Positions 1 to 7,039 of a DNA stretch of 38,398 nucleotides are shown in pieces; within the stretch, counting starts at the first letter, position 1, and each line of letters starts with the position of its first letter. Location: positions 1-38,398 of the forward strand of contig CACZFB010000014.1 of assembly GCA_902780305.1 (NCBI GenBank), read 5' to 3'. A model generated the notes under the pieces. The model was not told the DNA's origin. It saw only the letters and a list, made by a program, of their open reading frames with translations, and searched no databases. The stretch is from an uncultured Coriobacteriaceae bacterium. Lineage in GTDB: Bacteria > Actinomycetota > Coriobacteriia > Coriobacteriales > Atopobiaceae. The position numbers and the translations under genes are program-made.

Positions 1-206
1 TCCTCCTGCTCCTCCAGGAAGTCCGTCACCTTCTCGACGCTCGTTGCGTCGGCAAGACGCGCGATGTCCAGAGCATCGACCTCGTACTGGGCCGCCGCGG
101 CTAAGACCACGCTGTATGCGGTGTCTCCACGAGCGTCTGAGACTACGAGCACGATCGGCTTTACGTCCTCGACGACCTCATCGGTGCTCAGATCGAGACT
201 TGGCAT
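1..206 (-). CDS. Kinase/pyrophosphorylase (PPDK regulator family), 5' part only
   Basis: Only the first 68 codons lie in the window; the gene runs off the left edge. The ATG at 204-206 is preceded by an AGGAGA ribosome site. The N-terminus has a short leader, then PIVLVVSDARGDTAYSVVL and a run AAAAQYEVDALDIARLAD. This matches the opening of the DUF299 family (YqfL/PpsR), whose members begin with a VVSDSxGETA motif and act as bifunctional ADP-dependent kinase/pyrophosphorylase on pyruvate phosphate dikinase or PEP synthase. Context supports the call: in many Gram-positives glyQ-glyS is followed by this regulator and then ppdK. The gene could share a transcript with glyS, but 274 nt and a strong hairpin lie between them, so it may have its own promoter. 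The catalytic C-terminal part cannot be inspected. Confidence 0.75.
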   Translation of the reverse strand, partial: MPSLDLSTDEVVEDVKPIVLVVSDARGDTAYSVVLAAAAQYEVDALDIARLADATSVEKVTDFLEEQE

Positions 207-406
207 GGTATCTCCTCTCGTTCACGCGTACGGCCCTCTTAGGCCGACGCATAGAATGTATTGCGCTTTCGCACGTCCTGCGAGTACTAGTTTGCCCCTT
301 TGCACAAGCTGAGTCACCAAGCGAACGGCTGATTGGCTGAATAGGTTCGGCGAGAGCACTCCCTCAACGCATTCTCCACAAAAGCACTTGAGCGACGACC
401 GCTTGG

Positions 407-465
407 CAAGGGGGGTGGCCCCATTGATTGCCGCAAGCGGCATATCAATGGGGCCACCCCCCTTG
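407..465 (-). repeat. Dispersed hairpin element, copy 1 (3' of glyS)
   Basis: A perfect 22-bp inverted repeat (407-428 with 444-465) encloses a 15-nt centre that itself pairs (TGCCGC / GCGGCA) with one bulged base. In the glyS sense the apex reads GCCG-CUUG-CGGC, a CUUG tetraloop closed by G-C. The element starts 15 nt after the glyS stop. There is no T-tract on either side, so it is not a standard intrinsic terminator. The central 36 nt recur at 26711-26743 with two substitutions, and related hairpins lie at 6925 and 18333. The rest of the 207-480 gap shows only a weak 5-bp stem at 231-246 and no clear promoter. Confidence 0.85.
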
Positions 466-480
466 TTAGGAAGCTGCAAA

Positions 481-2580
481 CTACTTGGTGCCCTTTGCCA
501 GCGCGCCGATGTTGGCAACGTCCTTAAAGGTGCTCTCGAACCGGTTGAGCAGCCTGAGGCGGTTCTCCTTGAGCGCGGGGTCGGGGTCCATAACCAGCAC
601 GTCCTCGAAGAACTGGTCGATGGGCTCGCGCAGCCGTGCCAGCGAGGCGATGGCGTCGTCCATGTTAGCCGATTCGATGGCCTCCTGGACCGCGGCGCTT
701 CCCTGGTCCACAGCCTCGAGCAGCGCCTGTTCGGCATCCCCCAGCAGCGAGACGTCCACGTCGACGCCCAGGGTTGCATCGGCCAGGTGGCTCGCACGCG
801 CGAACGCCGTCGCAAGGTCGTCGAACACCTCGCGCGACTCGCGGCGCGCGGTGTCAAGCGCGCTTACACGCGAGAGATAGGCCACTGGGTCGCACACGCC
901 GATTGCCGAGACGGCCTTTATGGTATCGGGCTCGGCGCCCTCCTCGCGGGCGATTGCCGCAAGGCGGCCGATGAAGTACGCCCGCACCTCGTCCGCGACC
1001 GCAGGCGCGTCGAACTCCAAACCCTGCGTTGCGTAGGCCCCCAGCGCTACGTCGATCAGCTCGCCGAGCGAGACCTGCGGCAGGGTGCGCAGCATGGCTA
1101 TGACGCCTATTGCGGACCTGCGAACGGCAAACGGGTCGGAGGATCCGGTGGGAGGCTCGCCGATGGCGAACATGCCACAGATGGTGTCCAGCTTGTCGGC
1201 GATGGCCACGGCCTTGCCCACCTCGGTCGCGGGCAGCTCGTCGCCAGCAAAGCGCGGGCGATAGTGCTGGGATATGGCCTCGGCCACGAGATTACTTTCG
1301 CCCTGCGCGGTCGCGTAGTAGCCACCCATGACGCCCTGCTGGCTGGTGAACTCGACGACCGCCTGGCTCACGAGGTCCGCCTTCGCCAGGCTCGCGGCAC
1401 GCTCGGCAGCCGCAACGGTCGCGTCGTCGCAGCCCGCCTGGCGCGCCACGCACGATGCGATGGCCACCATGCGCTCGGTCTTTTGCAGCACCGTTCCCAG
1501 CTTCTTTTGGAACACCACGTTGCCGAGGCGCTCGCGGAAGGCGGAAAGCCCCACCTTGAGGTCCTCGTCGTAGAAGAACTTGGCGTCGTCGAGCCTGGGC
1601 CGCACCACGCGCTCGTTGCCCGAGCGAACCGTGTCGTTTACGGCGGGGTCGGCGTTGGAGACGATAACGAACTCGCGTGTGAGCGCACCGTCTGCGTCGT
1701 ATATGGGGAAGTAGCGCTGGTGCTTGAGCATGGCCTCGACGATGATTTCCTGCGGCACCGCAAGGAACTCCTCGTCGAAGGTGCCCACCACGACGGTCGG
1801 CCACTCGCAGAGGTTAACCACCTCGTCGAAGGTGCCCTTGGGGGTGTCCACGCGCGCACCACCACGCTCGGCCTCCAGCTGCGCGATGCCCTCGCGGATT
1901 GCCTGCGCGCGACGGCGCTCCCCAAGCACGAACGCCTGCTCGAGCACCTCCTCGTATGCCGCCGGCTCGGTTACCACATGCGCGCCAGGTGCCAGGACGC
2001 GATGCCCGCGCGTCGTGTTGCCACTAGTGACGTCGGCATAGCGCACGGGCACGACCTCGTCGCCGAGCAGCGCGCATATCCAGCGGATGGGACGCACGAA
2101 CGTGGCGTGCTCGCTCCCCCACCGCTGACTGCGGTAGTTGGGCCACTGGATGGAGCCGATGGTCTGCTCGCAGAGCCTGGAGAGCAGCTCGACGGCAGGC
2201 ACCGACGCGACGGAGCGCTCCGCGAACACGTACTCGTTTCCGTCGGGCTCGACGCGACGAACCAACGCCTCGGGCGTCGTGCCGTTCTTGCGGGCGAAGC
2301 CCTGCGCAGCCCTCGTGGGATTGCCGTCCGCGTCGAAGGCGATCTGGGTCTTGGGACCGCGCACGACCTCGTGGATCTCCTCCGTGGCCGTCGCGCATCC
2401 GCTCACCACGACTGCCAGACGCCTGGGCGTGGACAGCGTGCGCACCTCCCCGTGCGAGAGGCCGGCGGCCGCCAGCCCCTTCTCCACCAGCTTGCCCAGC
2501 TGGTCCTGGGCCTTGATCAGCGGCGCCGAGGGCATCTCCTCGCATCCGATCTCGAGCAAAAAGTCACGCTTGTCGGCCAT
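481..2580 (-). CDS. glyS: Glycyl-tRNA synthetase, beta subunit
   Basis: The 699-residue product is the beta chain of the alpha2-beta2 glycyl-tRNA synthetase, which charges tRNA-Gly in the cytoplasm. It begins MADKRDFLLEIGCEEMPSAP, the family's characteristic N-terminus, and continues with typical blocks such as FVRPIRWICALLGDEVVPV, LKHQRYFPIYDADG and YRPRFAGDELPATEVG. The C-terminal part is the helical anticodon-recognition region and ends in a LLNRFESTFKDVANI-like stretch. I chose the ATG at 2580 over the upstream in-frame ATG at 2613 because it is only one base after the glyQ stop, has a GGGGAGG sequence upstream, and matches family starts. The length is normal. The gene is the distal partner of glyQ and almost certainly co-translated with it. 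A 22-bp hairpin follows 15 nt after the stop. Confidence 0.97.
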   Translation of the reverse strand: MADKRDFLLEIGCEEMPSAPLIKAQDQLGKLVEKGLAAAGLSHGEVRTLSTPRRLAVVVSGCATATEEIHEVVRGPKTQIAFDADGNPTRAAQGFARKNGTTPEALVRRVEPDGNEYVFAERSVASVPAVELLSRLCEQTIGSIQWPNYRSQRWGSEHATFVRPIRWICALLGDEVVPVRYADVTSGNTTRGHRVLAPGAHVVTEPAAYEEVLEQAFVLGERRRAQAIREGIAQLEAERGGARVDTPKGTFDEVVNLCEWPTVVVGTFDEEFLAVPQEIIVEAMLKHQRYFPIYDADGALTREFVIVSNADPAVNDTVRSGNERVVRPRLDDAKFFYDEDLKVGLSAFRERLGNVVFQKKLGTVLQKTERMVAIASCVARQAGCDDATVAAAERAASLAKADLVSQAVVEFTSQQGVMGGYYATAQGESNLVAEAISQHYRPRFAGDELPATEVGKAVAIADKLDTICGMFAIGEPPTGSSDPFAVRRSAIGVIAMLRTLPQVSLGELIDVALGAYATQGLEFDAPAVADEVRAYFIGRLAAIAREEGAEPDTIKAVSAIGVCDPVAYLSRVSALDTARRESREVFDDLATAFARASHLADATLGVDVDVSLLGDAEQALLEAVDQGSAAVQEAIESANMDDAIASLARLREPIDQFFEDVLVMDPDPALKENRLRLLNRFESTFKDVANIGALAKGTK

Positions 2581-2581
2581 G

Positions 2582-3487
2582 TTATGCCACCTCCCCGCTC
2601 TGGGCGCCGTCACGGGCGGCGACCAGCTCCAAATACGCCTCGCAGCACGCCTTGGCGACGTCGCGGACGCGCAGGATGTAGTTGGCGCGCTCCGTCGCCG
2701 AGATCGCCCCGCGCGCGTCCAGGATGTTGAACGCGTGGCTGCACTTCATGACGCAGTCGTATGCGGGCAGCGGGAGGCGCGCCTCCAGGCAGCTGTGGCA
2801 CTCCGCCTCGTACTCGTCGAACTTGCGCCGCATGACGTCCACGTTCGCGACCTCGAAGTTGTAGCAGGAGAACTCGTACTCGTTCTCGTGGAACACGTCA
2901 CCATAGGTCATGGGCGTGCCGTCGGGCAGATAGGACCAGACCAGGTCGTACACGGAGTCCACGCCCTGGATGTACATGGCGATGCGCTCCAGGCCATAGG
3001 TTATCTCCACGGGCACGGGGTCAACCTCAAGACCGCCAACCTGCTGGAAGTAGGTGTACTGCGTGACCTCCATGCCATCCAGCCACACCTCCCAGCCAAG
3101 TCCCCAGGCGCCCAGCGTGGGGCTCTCCCAGTCGTCTTCCACAAAGCGGACGTCGTGCTTGGCGGGATCGAGGCCAATCGCCTCGAGCGAACCGAGGTAG
3201 AGGTCCTGCGAGTCGGCAGGGCACGGCTTGATAATCACCTGGAACTGGTAATAGTGCTGCATCCGGTTCGGGTTCTCGCCGTAGCGACCGTCCGCAGGCC
3301 TGCGGCAGGGCTGCACGTAGCACGTGCGCCAGGCAGCCGGCCCGAGGCTCCTCAGCGTGGTGGCTGTGTGGAAGGTTCCCGCGCCGACCTCGGAGTCGTA
3401 CGGCTGCATCACCGTGCATCCCTGGTCGGCCCAATAGCGTTCCAGGGCCAGAATCATGTCCTGGAACGTGAGTGACGTGCTTGCCAT
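2582..3487 (-). CDS. glyQ: Glycyl-tRNA synthetase, alpha subunit
   Basis: The 301-residue catalytic alpha chain of heterotetrameric glycyl-tRNA synthetase forms glycyl-adenylate and pairs with the adjacent GlyS. It begins [19 protein letters not shown] and contains the family blocks [58 protein letters not shown] and [20 protein letters not shown]. The length is typical. The ATG has an AAAGGAGA ribosome site. The gene sits 40 nt after lepB on the same strand, so it is probably part of the rpsP-to-glyS transcript. The gap is too short for a T-box leader of the kind that controls glyQS in Bacillus. The gene ends one base before glyS. Confidence 0.97.
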   Translation of the reverse strand: MASTSLTFQDMILALERYWADQGCTVMQPYDSEVGAGTFHTATTLRSLGPAAWRTCYVQPCRRPADGRYGENPNRMQHYYQFQVIIKPCPADSQDLYLGSLEAIGLDPAKHDVRFVEDDWESPTLGAWGLGWEVWLDGMEVTQYTYFQQVGGLEVDPVPVEITYGLERIAMYIQGVDSVYDLVWSYLPDGTPMTYGDVFHENEYEFSCYNFEVANVDVMRRKFDEYEAECHSCLEARLPLPAYDCVMKCSHAFNILDARGAISATERANYILRVRDVAKACCEAYLELVAARDGAQSGEVA

Positions 3488-3527
3488 ATCACATATCTCC
3501 TTTGCTCAGTCTTGCGGCTCGACGCTG

Positions 3528-4115
3528 CTAGAACCATCGAAGGTCGGAAAACGGCCAAAACGTAAACAGCGCCCTGGCCACGACGGTCTTTGTGGGCACC
3601 GCGCCAAAGTAGCGAGAGTCGAGCGAGTTGGTACGGTTGTCCCCCATCACCCACACGCAGCCCTCGGGCACCTTGAACGGATAGGTCACGGGGTCCTTCC
3701 CCGGCAGCGTCTGGTCCAGGGGCAGCGAGGGGCGGTTCTCGGTGTAGGGCTCGTCGAGCTCCTCGCCGTCCACGACCACGCGGCCGTCCACGAGGTCCAC
3801 CGTCTGCCCCTGCGTGGCGATGACGCGCTTTACCAGGATGGTTCCCTCACCGTTGGGGTTGTCGAACATGATAACCTCGCCCTGCTGAGGCTCCCTAAAG
3901 CGATACGAGACCTTCTCGCCCCAAATGCGGTCGTCGAGCTGAATGGTGTTAAGCATGGAACCCGTGGGGACAATGAAGGGCTCGCCCACGAAGACGTGTA
4001 TAAGACCCGCGATGCCGATGGCGATGGCGATGGTCACGATCCATTCCAGCACCGTGCGCGTGCGTCCCTCGTCCTGGTCCAGTTCGGCCCCCTGCGTCGG
4101 CGTGTCACTGCTCAT
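3528..4115 (-). CDS. lepB: Signal peptidase I
   Basis: The 195-residue type I signal peptidase is a membrane serine protease that removes signal peptides from secreted proteins. A charged N-terminus (residues 1-22) is followed by one membrane segment (about 23-43, VLEWIVTIAIAIGIAGLIHV). The catalytic Ser is in PTGSMLNT (Ser53) and the general-base Lys in TILVKRVIA (Lys96). The later boxes GCVWVMGDNRTNSLDSRYFG and a C-terminal ALFTFWPF segment are present. The ATG at 4115 is preferred because an AGGAGG lies 9 nt upstream; the in-frame ATG at 4124 abuts that site and would have no spacing. The start overlaps the trmD 3' end by 11 nt, implying translational coupling. rplS, which often lies between trmD and lepB, is absent here. 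Confidence 0.95.
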   Translation of the reverse strand: MSSDTPTQGAELDQDEGRTRTVLEWIVTIAIAIGIAGLIHVFVGEPFIVPTGSMLNTIQLDDRIWGEKVSYRFREPQQGEVIMFDNPNGEGTILVKRVIATQGQTVDLVDGRVVVDGEELDEPYTENRPSLPLDQTLPGKDPVTYPFKVPEGCVWVMGDNRTNSLDSRYFGAVPTKTVVARALFTFWPFSDLRWF

Positions 4116-4866
4116 TGGCTTCATCCTCCTCGTGTCCGGCCTCCATGGCCCTGCGCGCGAGGGCCCACTCCTCCTGCGTGAGGTCGGCCCCATCCAATAG
4201 GTCGGGCCGCCACGTGGCGGTCCTGGCGATGGCGCTCTTTCTGCGCCACGCGGCGATGCGCGCATGGTCGCCCGAGAGCAGCACCTGGGGCGCCTCGCGA
4301 CCCTCGAAGCTGGCGGGACGCGTGTACTGGGCGTACTCCAAAAGGCTTCCCTCAAAGGACTCGTCAACGCTGCTCATCGCATCCCCCAGCGCCCCGGGAA
4401 CGAGGCGCACGACGGCGTCCATCACGCACAGCGCCGCGAGCTCCCCACCCGTGAGCACGTAGTCGCCCATCGAGAGCACCTCGTCGGCCAGCTCGTACAC
4501 GCGCTCGTCCATGCCCTCGTAGCGGCCGCACACGAACAGGATGCGCTCCTTGCCCGCGAGCCTGCGCGCGTGCCGTTGGGTAAAGGTGCTGCCGCAGGGC
4601 GAGAAGAACACCACGTGCGCGCCGCACGGTCCGCGCCCGGCAATGTCGCGCACCGCCTCGAATATGGGCTCGGGCTTCATCAGCATGCCCTGGCCACCGC
4701 CAAACGGGGCGTCGTCCACCGTGCGATGCCGATCGTGCGTCCAGTCGCGCAGGTCGTGCGCCTCAAACGAGAAGAGCCCGGCCAACCGGGCACGACCCAT
4801 TATGGAGGTGCTCATGTACGGCTCGAAGAGCTGGGGGAACACGGAGAGCGTCTCGAGAACCATCAT
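4105..4866 (-). CDS. trmD: tRNA (guanine-N1)-methyltransferase
   Basis: The 253-residue SPOUT-family methyltransferase makes m1G37 in tRNAs with G36, which prevents frameshifting. It begins MMVLETLSVFPQLFEPYMST. The SAM-binding trefoil-knot region is present (FVCGRYEGMDERVYELADEV and SMGDYVLTGGELAALCVMDA), followed by the C-terminal tRNA-binding part (SLLEYAQYTRPASFEGREAP, VLLSGDHARIAAWRR). The start overlaps the rimM stop as ATGA at 4863-4866; a second ATG begins at 4863, so M1 or M2 may be used. There is no strong ribosome site upstream, consistent with coupling to rimM. Longer in-frame ATGs upstream would run deep into rimM and are rejected. The gene belongs to the conserved rpsP-khpA-rimM-trmD order. 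Confidence 0.96.
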   Translation of the reverse strand: MMVLETLSVFPQLFEPYMSTSIMGRARLAGLFSFEAHDLRDWTHDRHRTVDDAPFGGGQGMLMKPEPIFEAVRDIAGRGPCGAHVVFFSPCGSTFTQRHARRLAGKERILFVCGRYEGMDERVYELADEVLSMGDYVLTGGELAALCVMDAVVRLVPGALGDAMSSVDESFEGSLLEYAQYTRPASFEGREAPQVLLSGDHARIAAWRRKSAIARTATWRPDLLDGADLTQEEWALARRAMEAGHEEDEANEQ

Positions 4867-5390
4867 GCGTCCACGTCCGTTTCCACCAATCCGCCGGGAA
4901 GGCTCACGCAAATGGGTTCGCCGTCCTTTGGCACACCCTCCACCACCTGTGGCACCACAGGAATGAGCACCTCGCCGTAGCTCCCCTCGACCACCCACAC
5001 GTCGTTCGCAGGTCCGCGCATCACCTCCACGATGGAGCCCACCTCGCCCAGGCGCACATCGCGCACGTCGCGGCCCAAAAGCGACTGGGCGTCATGCAGG
5101 CAGAGGTCCTCGGGCAGATCGGCCACGCGCGCCAGCACGGTGCGACCCACCAGCTCCGATGCCTCCTGGATCGTGTCAACGTCACGCAGGGACACGAGCT
5201 GGCCGCTTGAAGAGTCTGCGCAGCGCAGCACCTCGAACTCCCTCGGCCCTTTGAGCCGTGGGGGGACCACGACGACGCGCAGCCCCACACGCAACAGAAG
5301 CGGGAGGCCGCGTGCGGGAACCACGACGACCTCCCCCTTGCGTCCATGTGTCTTCTCGACGTGTGCTATGGACCGATACGCTTCCGCCAA
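4863..5390 (-). CDS. rimM: 16S rRNA processing protein RimM
   Basis: The 175-residue RimM homologue is a 30S maturation factor that binds ribosomal protein S19 and helps assemble the 3' head domain. The N-terminal RimM barrel starts AEAYRSIAHVEKTHGRKGEV, where family members read a G(R/K)xxG(E)V pattern. The C-terminal PRC-barrel covers roughly residues 95-170 (LLGRDVRDVRLGEVGSIVEV, ANDVWVVEG, EVLIPVVPQVVEGV). The likely start is a TTG at 5390, four bases after the khpA stop, because it gives the normal RimM length. An ATG further upstream would overlap khpA almost completely. Sequence conservation is moderate, as usual for RimM; the position between khpA and trmD makes the call secure. Confidence 0.92.
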   Translation of the reverse strand: MAEAYRSIAHVEKTHGRKGEVVVVPARGLPLLLRVGLRVVVVPPRLKGPREFEVLRCADSSSGQLVSLRDVDTIQEASELVGRTVLARVADLPEDLCLHDAQSLLGRDVRDVRLGEVGSIVEVMRGPANDVWVVEGSYGEVLIPVVPQVVEGVPKDGEPICVSLPGGLVETDVDA

Positions 5391-5394
5391 GGCC

Positions 5395-5682
5395 CTATCC
5401 CAGAATCTCGACCTCGACGGAGGTGCCCACTCGCTGGCCCAGCGCACGCGCAAGCGTGCGAATGGCCTTGATGGTGCGCCCACGACGACCAATTATCCTG
5501 CCGGCGTCAGACTGCGCGCAGGTGACCTCTATGAGAGAACCCTCCTCGCCGTCTATTACGTCCAGCGAGACGGCGTCCTCGTCATCCACCAGGCCGCAAA
5601 CAATATACTCGACCAGGTCCGCCACCTTGTCGGAAGGCATCTCCTCGAGCATATCCTCCTGCTCCATGACTTCGTCCGTCAC
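5395..5682 (-). CDS. khpA: KH-domain RNA-binding protein KhpA (YlqC family)
   Basis: The 95-residue single-KH protein lies between rpsP and rimM, the conserved position of khpA/ylqC. The KH signature GRIIGRRGRTIKAIRTLARA (about residues 60-79) contains the GxxG loop (GRRG). An acidic N-terminus, MTDEVMEQEDMLEEMPSD, precedes the family block KVADLVEYIVCGLVDD. In other Gram-positives KhpA pairs with KhpB (Jag) to bind many RNAs and influence cell elongation and division; that role is carried over from the family and not shown here. The start is GTG at 5682, two bases after the rpsP stop, with a GCGGAG-like ribosome site inside the rpsP end. It is translationally packed with its neighbours. Confidence 0.93.
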   Translation of the reverse strand: MTDEVMEQEDMLEEMPSDKVADLVEYIVCGLVDDEDAVSLDVIDGEEGSLIEVTCAQSDAGRIIGRRGRTIKAIRTLARALGQRVGTSVEVEILG

Positions 5683-5684
5683 GG

Positions 5685-5996
5685 CTACTCCGCGGCTGCC
5701 GCGGCCTTCGCCGCCGCCTTCTTGGACAGCTTCTCGCGCTTCTCGGGCATGGGCTTCTCGCCACGAGCGATGGCGATGAGGTGAGAAACGGAGTCGGTGG
5801 GCTGGGCGCCCTGGGCGATCCAGGCGTCGACGCGCTCCAGATCGATATCGATCATCTTGGGATCGGAAACGGGGTTGTAGCGACCCACGAGCTCGATGTA
5901 GCGGCCGTCGCGCGGCATGCGGCTGTCGGCGACAACGACGCGGTAGAACGGACGCTTCTTGGCACCATGACGTGCCAGACGAATCTTAACTGCCAA
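5685..5996 (-). CDS. rpsP: 30S ribosomal protein S16
   Basis: The 103-residue S16 protein is a component of the 30S subunit needed for its assembly. Recognisable blocks are [40 protein letters not shown] and the C-terminal [14 protein letters not shown]. The tail is lysine- and alanine-rich ([12 protein letters not shown]). The start is judged to be TTG at 5996 because GGAGGAG sits 6-7 nt upstream at ideal spacing. The in-frame ATG at 6011 would place that ribosome site inside the coding sequence and add MEEFS, which is not part of S16. It is the first gene of the minus-strand translation cluster and has a plausible promoter at 6072-6099. Confidence 0.96.
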   Translation of the reverse strand: MAVKIRLARHGAKKRPFYRVVVADSRMPRDGRYIELVGRYNPVSDPKMIDIDLERVDAWIAQGAQPTDSVSHLIAIARGEKPMPEKREKLSKKAAAKAAAAAE

Positions 5997-6071
5997 TGAA
6001 AACTCCTCCAAACATGCGACGCGGATGGTTGTGGATGCGGCTGCGTCGCCAAGCCATACACGCAGTAAAAC

Positions 6072-6099
6072 ATCATAAGGCTTCTGTGCCGTTGCGCAA
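6072..6099 (-). promoter_or_regulatory. Probable promoter of the rpsP operon
   Basis: On the minus strand TTGCGC (6099-6094), a 16-nt spacer and TATGAT (6077-6072) form a sigma-70-like promoter. It would start transcription near 6065 and leave a leader of about 70 nt before rpsP. The same TTGCGC plus 16-nt arrangement occurs at 18240-18267. It lies in the divergent gap between rpsP and the response regulator gene. Confidence 0.5.
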
Positions 6100-6169
6100 G
6101 GTGCAGTTTTTGTGAATCACACCAAGGAAAGATGGCCATTTAATCAAATAAGCGCGCTCACGACGAAAG

Positions 6170-6199
6170 TTGGATACATGTCGTGTAGCATGGTATTAA
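6170..6199 (+). promoter_or_regulatory. Possible promoter of the two-component operon
   Basis: TTGGAT (6170-6175), an 18-nt spacer and TATTAA (6194-6199) make a weak sigma-70-like match placed about 35 nt before the response regulator start. It is the best candidate seen in this gap, but both boxes depart from consensus. Confidence 0.3.
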
Positions 6200-6234
6200 G
6201 GTAACGGAACGGCACCTCAGGGAAGGGATGCCCA

Positions 6235-6906
6235 ATGAACATACTCATTGTGGAGGATGAGCGGAACCTAGCTGACGCAATCTGTAAGATCCTCAAAGAT
6301 GAAGGCTTTCGGGCCGATGTAACGTATGACGGGACGACGGGGCTCTCGTTGGGCAAGACGGGCATGTACGATGCCATCGTGCTCGACGTCATGCTGCCGG
6401 GCATGGACGGTTTGGAGGTCGTGCGGGAACTACGCCGCAACGGCGTCTCCACCCCGGTCCTCATGCTTACGGCACGCACCTCCACCACCGACAAGGTAAA
6501 CGGCCTCGACGCAGGGGCGGACGACTACATGACCAAGCCCTTCGAGACCGTGGAGCTCTTGGCACGTCTGCGCGCGCTCACGCGCCGCACGGGTGACGTC
6601 GTTATAGAGGAGGCCAGCTTTGGCGACCTGCATCTCGACCTCACCACGCATGACCTGTCCTGCGCCGATCGCTCGGTGCACCTCTCGGGCAAGGAGTTCG
6701 AGATCATGAAGATGCTTATGAGCTCCAATGCGCGCGTCGTCTCCAAACAGGATCTGCTCACCCGCGTTTGGGGCGCTGCCGAGGCCAACGAGAACTCCGT
6801 GGAGGCCTACATCTCGTTCCTTCGCAAGAAGATTAGCCACATCCACTCAAAGGTTCAGATAACCACGCTGCGTATGCTTGGATACCGGCTGGAGGTAATC
6901 AACTAG
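6235..6906 (+). CDS. OmpR/PhoB-family response regulator
   Basis: The 223-residue DNA-binding response regulator begins MNILIVEDERNLADAI. The receiver domain covers about 1-118, with acidic pocket residues Glu7/Asp8, phosphorylation site Asp51 (AIVLDVMLPGMDG), Thr79 and Lys101 (DDYMTKPF). A winged-helix Trans_Reg_C domain covers about 128-220, with LSGKEFEIMKMLMS and the recognition-helix region NSVEAYISFLRKKIS. A purine-rich AGGGAAGGG ribosome site lies upstream. The cognate kinase follows 133 nt downstream on the same strand. A long hairpin sits between them, 18 nt after this stop codon, so regulator and kinase levels may differ. The target genes are unknown; dinB is an obvious downstream operon partner. 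Confidence 0.95.
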   Translation: MNILIVEDERNLADAICKILKDEGFRADVTYDGTTGLSLGKTGMYDAIVLDVMLPGMDGLEVVRELRRNGVSTPVLMLTARTSTTDKVNGLDAGADDYMTKPFETVELLARLRALTRRTGDVVIEEASFGDLHLDLTTHDLSCADRSVHLSGKEFEIMKMLMSSNARVVSKQDLLTRVWGAAEANENSVEAYISFLRKKISHIHSKVQITTLRMLGYRLEVIN

Positions 6907-6924
6907 GTGAGCCTACCCATATCC

Positions 6925-6996
6925 GCCTATCAGAGGGGTAACCCCCATTGAAATGGTCGCAAGGCCTACCAATGGGGGTTATCCCCTCTGGTAGGC
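6925..6996 (+). repeat. Dispersed hairpin element, copy 3 (between regulator and kinase)
   Basis: A 26-nt left arm (6925-6950) pairs with a 27-nt right arm (6970-6996) with one bulge and one G-U pair. The 19-nt centre can form GGUC-GCAA-GGCC, a GNRA tetraloop. Both non-Watson-Crick positions are G-U in plus-strand RNA but would be A-C in the opposite strand, which favours function in the regulator transcript. It begins 18 nt after the regulator stop. There is no U-tract. The core CCCCCATTG/CAATGGGGG is shared with the other copies. A TATGAT at 7002-7007 just downstream could be a kinase-proximal -10 box, but no convincing -35 is present. Confidence 0.85.
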
Positions 6997-7039
6997 AGTA
7001 GTATGATGAGACACACGCAAACCGGAAAGCGAGAGTACC

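Noticed and set aside
407..465. Reading the four long hairpins as ordinary Rho-independent terminators
   Set aside because: None has a run of T after the stem in the direction of transcription, whereas true terminators in this window (13909-13938, 33047-33077) do.
388..2730. Long plus-strand open frame of about 780 codons opposite glyS
   Set aside because: It lies antisense to a secure glyS/glyQ pair, has arginine- and histidine-rich composition typical of high-GC shadow frames, and matches no protein family I recognise.
3488..3527. Possible T-box riboswitch before glyQ
   Set aside because: The lepB-glyQ gap is only 40 nt and holds little more than a ribosome site, too short for a T-box leader.
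4867..4998. Upstream ATG for trmD giving a 297-residue protein
   Set aside because: The added 44 residues are arginine/glycine-rich shadow of rimM. The ATGA overlap at 4863-4866 gives the normal TrmD start.
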